Positions 13,504-18,859 of a stretch of 18,859 nucleotides of DNA are shown here, piece after piece; the stretch's first letter is position 1, and every line of letters starts with the position of its first letter. Made by a program: the position numbers and the translations under genes. Below the pieces are notes generated by a model that was not told where the DNA came from, did no database searches, and saw only the letters and a list, made by a program, of their open reading frames with translations. The DNA lies in the NCBI GenBank assembly GCA_012837465.1, contig DURG01000247.1, forward strand, positions 1-18,859, in the 5' to 3' direction. This DNA is from Propionibacterium sp. (GTDB lineage Bacteria; Actinomycetota; Actinomycetes; Propionibacteriales; Propionibacteriaceae).

Positions 13504-14408
13504 GCCTGTCCGAATGGTCGTACACCCTGATGGTCTACGCCGCAGTGGTGTACCTGATCGCATTCGGTGCCCACGCCGTCGAATGGGCCGCTGCGCGCGG
13601 CCAGTCCGCAGTCCGCCCCGAGGACGGCTCCGAGGACTCCGCCCGCACCCGCGTCGACCTCTTCGGCCGCCTCGGCCTGGTGTTCACGGTGGTGGCCGCC
13701 GCCATGCACGTCACCGCGGTGGTCTTCCGCGGTGTCGCCGCCGAGCGCCCGCCGTGGGGCAACATGTACGAGTTCATCACCTCGACGCTCGCGTTCGCCG
13801 CGCTGCTGTACCTGTTCGTCGCCCTCAAGTGGGGTATGCGCTGGCTGGGCCTGGGCATGACGCTGCTGTTCACCGTCGGCGTCGGGCTGGCCGTCACCCA
13901 GTGGTACGTGGCCGTCGCCCCGCTGGTGCCCGCGCTGCACAGCGTCTGGTTCATCATCCACATCATCGCCGCGGCCATCGCCGGCGCCGCCTTCAATGTG
14001 GGCGGCCTGGCCTCCATCCTGTACCTGCTGAAGGACCGGGCCGAGACGCGGGCCGCAGCCGGCCAAGAGACTCGGGGCTACCTTGCGAAGCTGCCCATGG
14101 CCAAGAAGCTGGACATCTTCTCCTACCGCCTCCACGCCTTCGCCGTGCCGCTGTGGACCTTCACCATCGTGGCCGGCGCCATCTGGGCGCAGTACGCCTG
14201 GGGCCGGTTCTGGAACTGGGACCCCAAGGAGACCTGGAGCTTCATCACCTGGGTGGTCTACGTCGCCTACCTGCACGCCCGCGCGACCGCTGGCTGGCGG
14301 GGCCGGCCGGTGGCGATCATCGCGATCATCGGCCTGGCGACCTTCTGGTTCAACTTCATCGGCGTCAACCTCCTCTTCAGCGGATTGCACTCGTACGCGG
14401 GGATCTAG
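13500..14408 (+). CDS. ccsA: Cytochrome c haem lyase subunit CcsA (CcsB/ResC)
   Basis: The 302-residue polytopic protein carries the tryptophan-rich WWD haem-handling motif WGRFWNWDPKETWSF at 234-248. Candidate axial haem histidines are H70, H147, H212 and H297. With ResB it moves haem across the membrane and attaches it to CXXCH motifs of cytochrome c. It corresponds to mycobacterial Rv0529 in order. The ATG overlaps the resB stop (ATGA). Its TAG stop is followed three bases later by the sigma-like/GerMN gene, so the two are likely co-transcribed. Confidence 0.96.
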   Translation: MSLSEWSYTLMVYAAVVYLIAFGAHAVEWAAARGQSAVRPEDGSEDSARTRVDLFGRLGLVFTVVAAAMHVTAVVFRGVAAERPPWGNMYEFITSTLAFAALLYLFVALKWGMRWLGLGMTLLFTVGVGLAVTQWYVAVAPLVPALHSVWFIIHIIAAAIAGAAFNVGGLASILYLLKDRAETRAAAGQETRGYLAKLPMAKKLDIFSYRLHAFAVPLWTFTIVAGAIWAQYAWGRFWNWDPKETWSFITWVVYVAYLHARATAGWRGRPVAIIAIIGLATFWFNFIGVNLLFSGLHSYAGI

Positions 14409-14411
14409 GAC

Positions 14412-15863
14412 ATGGCTGCCGACGAGGCGCCCGACTGGCTGGCGCGGCTGTACGAGGAACACGGTGCGACGTTGCACCGGCTCGCAGTCCTGCTCGGAGC
14501 CGAGGACCAGGCCGACCGCATCGTCCGCAGCGCCCTGCTGGCGCTGCGCCGTCGCTCCCACCGCCTGATCGATCCCGTCGAACGCGTCTACTTCCTGCAG
14601 GAACACGTCGTCCACCTGGCGCGCGCCGTCCGGCCCACCACCGAGCCGCTGGAGATGCCGCGCGTCGATGAGCAACGGCAGGACGAGATCCTCTCTGCGC
14701 TCACCGCCATGCCGGCACGCACGGCCGAACTGCTCGTCGTCAGCCACTACCTCGCGGTCTTCGGGCCCGATCTCGCCAACATCATGCGGATGTCGGTGCG
14801 TGGCTGCAACCTCAAGCTGGAGGCCGCACTGGAGGCGCTACGGGCCCGCGTCGGGGCGCCCACCCCCGGCAGCCAACCCGGCGTCATCGAATCGCTGTCC
14901 CAGGAACTCACTGCGGCGCTCCGCTCGGCCGCACGGCTCACCTCGACCCCGGATCCGGGCACGCTCCCCGACGAGCTGCACCTCATCGCCGAGGACCGGG
15001 GCATCCGGTTCGGGCCGCGCCTGGTGGTCGGGCTCACCATCGCTGCGGCCATCCTCGGCCTCGTGCTGGCGGCGCTGACCCGGCCCGACGCAGGCCTGGC
15101 GGCAGATCCGACGCCCGAACCGCCGCCGTCGCCGGCGGTGGTCGAGAGCCACGCCATCCCGGCCATCGTGCGCAACACCCCGCTCTACTACGTGGGCCGC
15201 GACGAGAAGCTGTACCGCGAGTTGCGCGACCTGCAGTCGACCGGCAACCTCGTGCGCTCCTCGCTGACCGCGCTGCTGTCCGTCGTACCGCTGGATCCCG
15301 ATTACCGCACCGTGTGGGGCCCCGGCCAGCTGCTCAGCGCGGAGATCGACGGCGACGAGCTCGTCGTCGACCTCTCGGCGGACGCCTACGCGCCCCTCAA
15401 CTCGCCCGTCGCGGCCACCCGGGCCCGTGACCAGGTGGTCTACACGGCCACCGAACTCGTGGGCAACCCGGATCTGCGGGTGCTGTTCCGCGCAGACGGC
15501 GGCACGCCCCCGGAGGGCTTCGACAGCACGGAGGGCTACCAGCGCCGGGGCCTGGAGCCCATGCCGGCGCTGTGGATCAGCTCGCCGCGCAACCAGGCGA
15601 CGCTGCAGGCCGGCACGCCGTCGATCATCGGCACCGTCAAGCCCGGGCTGGGGGAGCCGTTCGTGCGGATCACGGACCAGGACAGCGGCCGGGTGATCTT
15701 CGAGGCGACGGCGCAGACCACGCCGGGGGAGAACGTCGAGGGCTGGAGGGTGTGGACCGTGAGCACCACGCTGCCCAAGGGCAACCTGGAGATCACCGCC
15801 ACGATCCTCGAGGGGGATCCGCCTCAGCAGATCAGGGAGAACAAGACGATCACCGTGTCGTGA
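14412..15863 (+). CDS. Membrane protein: sigma-like N-terminus plus GerMN and Gmad2 ectodomain
   Basis: The 483-residue protein has three parts. Residues 8-146 resemble an ECF sigma factor: LARLYEEHGATLHRLAVLLG and ADRIVRSALLALRR look like region 2, and LTAMPARTAELLVVSHYLAVF, LANIMRMSV and LKLEAALEALR look like region 4. The recognition-helix segment reads SVRGCNLKLEAAL rather than the usual SxGTVKSRLxRA, so DNA binding is uncertain. One helix at 203-222 would span the membrane, followed by a Pro-rich linker. Residues about 253-365 are GerMN (LYYVGRDEKLYRELR, YRTVWGPGQLLSAEIDGDEL). Residues 386-483 are a Gmad2 immunoglobulin-like domain (ALWISSPRNQATLQAGTPSI to TATILEGDP). It could link an outside signal to transcription or be a structural protein. 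GGGGATC seven bases upstream is the ribosome-binding candidate. Confidence 0.75.
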   Translation: MAADEAPDWLARLYEEHGATLHRLAVLLGAEDQADRIVRSALLALRRRSHRLIDPVERVYFLQEHVVHLARAVRPTTEPLEMPRVDEQRQDEILSALTAMPARTAELLVVSHYLAVFGPDLANIMRMSVRGCNLKLEAALEALRARVGAPTPGSQPGVIESLSQELTAALRSAARLTSTPDPGTLPDELHLIAEDRGIRFGPRLVVGLTIAAAILGLVLAALTRPDAGLAADPTPEPPPSPAVVESHAIPAIVRNTPLYYVGRDEKLYRELRDLQSTGNLVRSSLTALLSVVPLDPDYRTVWGPGQLLSAEIDGDELVVDLSADAYAPLNSPVAATRARDQVVYTATELVGNPDLRVLFRADGGTPPEGFDSTEGYQRRGLEPMPALWISSPRNQATLQAGTPSIIGTVKPGLGEPFVRITDQDSGRVIFEATAQTTPGENVEGWRVWTVSTTLPKGNLEITATILEGDPPQQIRENKTITVS

Positions 15864-16611
15864 CGTAGTGCGAGACAGCCGTCTGGGCCTGCACGGGGGC
15901 GAAGCGGGCGGCGAACGCGAGCGCCTTGTTCCAGGCGCCGTCGATGACGACGGGCCGGTTCCTCCGCAGCCCATCCATCGTCGCGTCGACGACCTGCTGG
16001 GGCGTGCGGCGATTCTTCAGCACCGAGTCGTTGCCGGCGACGGTCCAGAAGTCGGTCTCCGTGGGGCCGGGGCAGCTGGCGAGCACGCGGATGCCGGTGC
16101 CCTTGAGCTCCTGCCACAGCGCGGCGCTCAGGTTCAGCACATAGGCCTTGCTGGCGGCGTAGGCGGCCATGCTGGGGGTGGGCTGGAACGCGCCGGTGGA
16201 GGCGACGTTGATGATGGCCCCGCGGCCGCGCTCGTGCATGCCGGGCAGCACGGCGTGGATGAGGTCGGTCAGCGCGACGACGTTGAGCTCCAACATCTCG
16301 GTGGTGCGCTCGGGATCCGAGTCCGCGAAGCTCCCGATCTGGGCGAAGCCGGCGTTGTTGACCAGGTGGCTGACGCGGGCGTCGCGCAACTCGGCCATGA
16401 ACGCGGCGCGGGCCTCGTCGTCGGACAGGTCGACCACCGAGATTCGGGTGGCCACGCCGAACTCGCCGGAGATGCGGTCCGCGACGTCGCGGAGCTTGTC
16501 CTGGCTGCGGGCGGCGAGCCAGACGTCGGCGCCCTCCGCGGCGAGCCGCTCGGCGAAGGCCACGCCCAATCCGCTGGAGCCGCCGGTCACCACTGCCCAC
16601 GTGTTCTTCAT
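15850..16611 (-). CDS. Short-chain dehydrogenase/reductase
   Basis: The 253-residue protein is a classical SDR with an N-terminal Rossmann fold. The cofactor motif TGGSSGLG is at 9-16, NNAG at 85-88, and the catalytic set N110, S138, Y151 and K155 (YAASK) is complete. ARSQ at the end of the second strand suggests NADP(H). The substrate is unknown; the CPGPTETDF segment is common in this family. ATG at 16609-16611 is chosen because a TAAGGT box lies seven bases upstream; an in-frame ATG six codons earlier overlaps that box. The last 14 bases overlap the end of the GerMN gene tail to tail. It diverges from mycothione reductase with 33 bases between starts. Confidence 0.9.
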   Translation of the reverse strand: MKNTWAVVTGGSSGLGVAFAERLAAEGADVWLAARSQDKLRDVADRISGEFGVATRISVVDLSDDEARAAFMAELRDARVSHLVNNAGFAQIGSFADSDPERTTEMLELNVVALTDLIHAVLPGMHERGRGAIINVASTGAFQPTPSMAAYAASKAYVLNLSAALWQELKGTGIRVLASCPGPTETDFWTVAGNDSVLKNRRTPQQVVDATMDGLRRNRPVVIDGAWNKALAFAARFAPVQAQTAVSHYVTTR

Positions 16612-16618
16612 GCCCTTT

Positions 16619-16624
16619 ACCTTA
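16619..16624 (-). promoter_or_regulatory. -10 box for the SDR gene
   Basis: On the minus strand TAAGGT ends seven bases before the SDR ATG, giving a likely leaderless start. The 33-base divergent gap must also hold the start of mycothione reductase transcription. For that gene only a weak AACAAT (16632-16637, plus strand) lies seven bases before the ATG. Confidence 0.45.
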
Positions 16625-16644
16625 CGCATGGAACAATGGGCGCC

Positions 16645-18048
16645 ATGCAGCATTTCGATCTCATCGTCATCGGCTCGGGCTCGGGGAACTCCCTCATCGA
16701 TGAACGATTCGAGAAGTGGAACGTCGCGCTCGTCGACCGGGACGAGACGTTCGGCGGCACCTGCCTCAACCGCGGGTGCATCCCCACCAAGATGTTCGTG
16801 CTGCCCGCAGACCACGCCGCGGCCCCGCGCGAGGCCAAGCGGCTCGGGGTGGACCTGGAGTACAAGGGCTCGGACTGGAAGGCCATCCGGGACCGGATCT
16901 TCGGCCGCATCGACCCCATCTCGGCCGGCGGCCTCGACTGGCGCGAGCGCTCCGAGAACGTCACCGTGTTCCGCGACGAGGCCCGCTTCGTCGGCGACAA
17001 GGTGCTGCAGGTCGGCGACACCCAGATCAGCGCGGACCGCGTCGTCATCGCCACCGGCTCGCGCCCCCGCGAGCTCGACGTGCCCGGCATGGCGGACGTC
17101 GCGGACCGGGTCTTCACCTCGGACACCATCATGCGCATCGACGAGCGGCCCAAGCGCCTCGTCATCCTCGGCGGTGGCTTCATCGCGTCCGAGTTCGCCC
17201 ACGTCTTCGCGTCGCTGGGCACCGAGGTCACGCTCATCAACCGCTCCGAGGTCATGCTCCGCGGCGCGGACGCGGAGATCTCCGAGCAGTTCGTCAACCT
17301 GCTGGGCAAGCGCGTGCAGATCCGCCTCAACCAGCAGCTCGCGCTCCTCGAGGAGGGGCAGGGCGGCGAGGTCACCGTCGTCACGACGGACCGCAACGGC
17401 ATCGAGTACGAGTACTTCGCCGACGCCGTGCTCGTCGCCGCCGGGCGCGTGCGCAACTCCGACGCGCTGGATCCGGCCGCCGGGGGCATCGACGTGGGCG
17501 CGTTGGGCCAGATCAAGGTGGACGCGCAGCAGCGCACCAACGTCGAGGGGGTCTGGGCGCTGGGCGACGTGTCCTCGGACCACCTGCTCAAGCACGTTGC
17601 CAACGCCGAGATGCGCACCGTGCAGCACAACCTGCTCCACCCCGAGGCCCCCGTCGAGACGGACCACCGCTACGTGCCGTACGCCGTGTTCAGCGACCCG
17701 CAAGTGGCCGCCGTCGGCGCCACCGAGGCGCAACTGCAGGCCTGGGGCACGCCGTACCTGTGCGCGCGCCAGCGCTACGCAGACGTCGCCTACGGCTGGG
17801 CGCTCGAGGACGAGGGCCACTTCGTCAAGCTCCTCGCGGATCCGGGCAGCTGGCGGCTCCTCGGCGCCCACATCATCGGCCCGCAGGCGCCCACCCTGAT
17901 CCAGCCGCTCATCCAGGCGATGAGCTTCGGGCTGCGCGTCGACGAGATGGCCCGCGGCCAGTACTGGATCCACCCGGCGCTGCCGGAGGTGGTGGAGAAC
18001 GCGCTGCTCGGGTTGTTGGCCAAGCACCAGGCGGAGACGGCCCGGTGA
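16645..18048 (+). CDS. mtr: Mycothione reductase
   Basis: The 467-residue flavoprotein disulfide reductase returns mycothiol disulfide to mycothiol with NADPH. The FAD motif VIGSGSGNS starts at 8. The redox pair is C40 and C45 in GGTCLNRGCIPTKMF. A second Rossmann motif for NAD(P)H reads ILGGGFIASEFAHVFASLG, and VWALGDV closes the FAD site. The C-terminal HPALPEVVENAL gives the catalytic His-Glu pair H443 and E448. The early SGSGNSLIDERF and GCIPTKMF segments resemble mycothione reductase rather than lipoamide dehydrogenase or mercuric reductase. Mycothiol is restricted to actinobacteria, which supports the host assignment. The ATG at 16645 begins the Rossmann strand. Its stop overlaps the GH3 start by four bases (GTGA). 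Confidence 0.92.
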   Translation: MQHFDLIVIGSGSGNSLIDERFEKWNVALVDRDETFGGTCLNRGCIPTKMFVLPADHAAAPREAKRLGVDLEYKGSDWKAIRDRIFGRIDPISAGGLDWRERSENVTVFRDEARFVGDKVLQVGDTQISADRVVIATGSRPRELDVPGMADVADRVFTSDTIMRIDERPKRLVILGGGFIASEFAHVFASLGTEVTLINRSEVMLRGADAEISEQFVNLLGKRVQIRLNQQLALLEEGQGGEVTVVTTDRNGIEYEYFADAVLVAAGRVRNSDALDPAAGGIDVGALGQIKVDAQQRTNVEGVWALGDVSSDHLLKHVANAEMRTVQHNLLHPEAPVETDHRYVPYAVFSDPQVAAVGATEAQLQAWGTPYLCARQRYADVAYGWALEDEGHFVKLLADPGSWRLLGAHIIGPQAPTLIQPLIQAMSFGLRVDEMARGQYWIHPALPEVVENALLGLLAKHQAETAR

Positions 18049-18859
18049 GGCGCCTCCTGGCGCTGACGGGGGTCGCGGCGCTGGGGCTGGCCGCCTGCGC
18101 GCCCGAACCGTTCATCCCCGCGCCGTACCGCTCGGCTGAGCCCGTCGTCGAGGCCGGGGCGCCCGAGGCGACTGCGACGGCGGCGTCGCGGCCGGAGCCG
18201 ACCCGGGCTGCAGGCTCGGCCGAGGCCACCGGAGTTGCCGACGAGTGCCGCCAACTGGCCGAGGACCTCACCCCGGAGGAGCGCGTCGGCCAGCTGTTCA
18301 TGGTGGGCGTCGACACGGGTGGCCTGGACCCGGCCACCGAATCCGCGATCAGGGATTCGCGCGTCGGCTCCGTCGTGCTGCTCGGCAACACGACGGCGGG
18401 CGCCAACGAGATCCGCAAGCTCACGCTGCGCCTGGGCAGCCTCGGCACCTCGAAGCTGCCGCTGCTGGTCGCGGTGGACCAGGAGGGCGGCACCGTCCAG
18501 CGCTTGAAGGGCCCCGGCTTCTCCGAGATTCCGTCTGCACGCGACCAGGGCGCGATGGCACCCGATGACCTGGAAGCCGCTGCAGGCATCTGGGCCGGTG
18601 AGCTCAAGGAGGCCGGCATCCACTACGACCTCGCCCCCGTCGGCGACCTCGTGCCCGAGGCCAAACAGGCCACCAACGAGCCGATCGGCCGCCTCAAGCG
18701 TGACTTCGGCTCCGATCCCGCGCTCGTGTCCGAGGCCGTGGTGCGGTTCATCGGCGGCATGCAGGGCCAGGGCCTTGCCACCTCCGTCAAGCACTTCCCT
18801 GGGCTGGGCGAGGTGGTCACCAACACCGACTTCGGCGCCGCCGAGGACACCGACGTGAC
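18045..18859 (+). CDS. GH3 lipoprotein, beta-N-acetylhexosaminidase-like (partial)
   Basis: The gene starts at GTG 18045, overlapping the mycothione reductase stop, and runs off the right edge after 271 codons. An N-terminal lipoprotein signal ends in GLAAC. A Pro/Ala/Glu-rich linker follows to about residue 65. The glycoside hydrolase family 3 domain begins LAEDLTPEERVGQLFMVGV. VAVDQEGGTVQRLKG supplies the substrate-binding Asp loop, and TSVKHFPGLG is the NagZ-type KHFPG motif. Such enzymes remove N-acetylglucosamine from peptidoglycan fragments. The lipoprotein form resembles mycobacterial LpqI, which acts outside the membrane in cell wall recycling. After KHFPGLG the sequence reads EVVTNTDFG, lacking the DSH of proteobacterial NagZ. 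The catalytic nucleophile region is beyond the window. Confidence 0.9.
   Translation, partial: MRRLLALTGVAALGLAACAPEPFIPAPYRSAEPVVEAGAPEATATAASRPEPTRAAGSAEATGVADECRQLAEDLTPEERVGQLFMVGVDTGGLDPATESAIRDSRVGSVVLLGNTTAGANEIRKLTLRLGSLGTSKLPLLVAVDQEGGTVQRLKGPGFSEIPSARDQGAMAPDDLEAAAGIWAGELKEAGIHYDLAPVGDLVPEAKQATNEPIGRLKRDFGSDPALVSEAVVRFIGGMQGQGLATSVKHFPGLGEVVTNTDFGAAEDTDV

Noticed and set aside
11716..13563. Long antisense open frame (615 codons) opposite ccdA/resB
   Set aside because: It shows no domain and spans the ends of two well-supported genes on the other strand; it mirrors their third-position GC bias.
13317..14747. Antisense open frame (476 codons) opposite ccsA
   Set aside because: The composition is rich in Gly, Asp, His and Gln, typical of shadow frames, while ccsA on the plus strand has clear motifs.
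16617..18027. Upstream extension of the SDR frame across mycothione reductase
   Set aside because: The minus-strand frame stays open but only the part from 16611 down has SDR motifs; the rest is antisense to mycothione reductase.

Overview
The window is GC-rich DNA that reads as ordinary chromosome of a high-GC actinobacterium, most likely a member of Propionibacteriaceae. The lineage markers are a mycothione reductase, the 33-residue ribosomal protein bS22, System II cytochrome c maturation genes in the order known from mycobacteria, and many starts with a TANNNT box 6-7 nt upstream, as in leaderless actinobacterial transcripts. The genus is inference.

Layout. 1-3065 (minus strand): a MerR-type regulator with a HEAT-repeat C-terminus (cut by the window edge), radA, and a glyoxalase-like protein. 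3250-5760 (plus): a TIM-barrel sugar phosphate isomerase-like gene, a divergent proline dehydrogenase-like gene and a CPBP (CAAX protease-like) membrane protein. 5795-7658: asd and proC, for aspartate-family and proline synthesis. 7659-7948 is noncoding and holds two tandem copies of a TCTAGA-containing hairpin, then the bS22 promoter. 7949-9959: bS22, a glutaredoxin-like protein and hemD fused to a degenerate methyltransferase-like domain. 9970-15863: a tightly packed operon of histidine phosphatase, TlpA-like lipoprotein, ccdA, resB, ccsA and an unusual membrane protein with a sigma-factor-like N-terminus and a GerMN/Gmad2 ectodomain. 15850-16611 (minus): a short-chain dehydrogenase, overlapping that protein tail to tail. 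16645-18859: mycothione reductase and the start of a GH3 lipoprotein (LpqI/NagZ-like), cut by the edge.

How the parts fit. HemD supplies uroporphyrinogen III for haem. TlpA, CcdA, ResB and CcsA reduce apocytochrome thiols and attach haem outside the membrane. Glutaredoxin-like and mycothione reductase genes belong to thiol redox balance. Mycobacteria keep the neighbouring blocks proC-bS22, glutaredoxin-like-hemA-hemC-hemD-hemB and phosphatase-tlpA-ccdA-resB-ccsA in one region; here they are compressed, and hemA, hemC, hemB and hemL are absent from between them.

No prophage, transposase, CRISPR array, tRNA or rRNA was seen. The accessory content is a set of small palindromic repeats: two near-identical copies before the isomerase and proC, one candidate read in frame inside resB, one after the glyoxalase-like gene, and the paired TCTAGA hairpins. 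The most unusual protein is the sigma-like/GerMN fusion.
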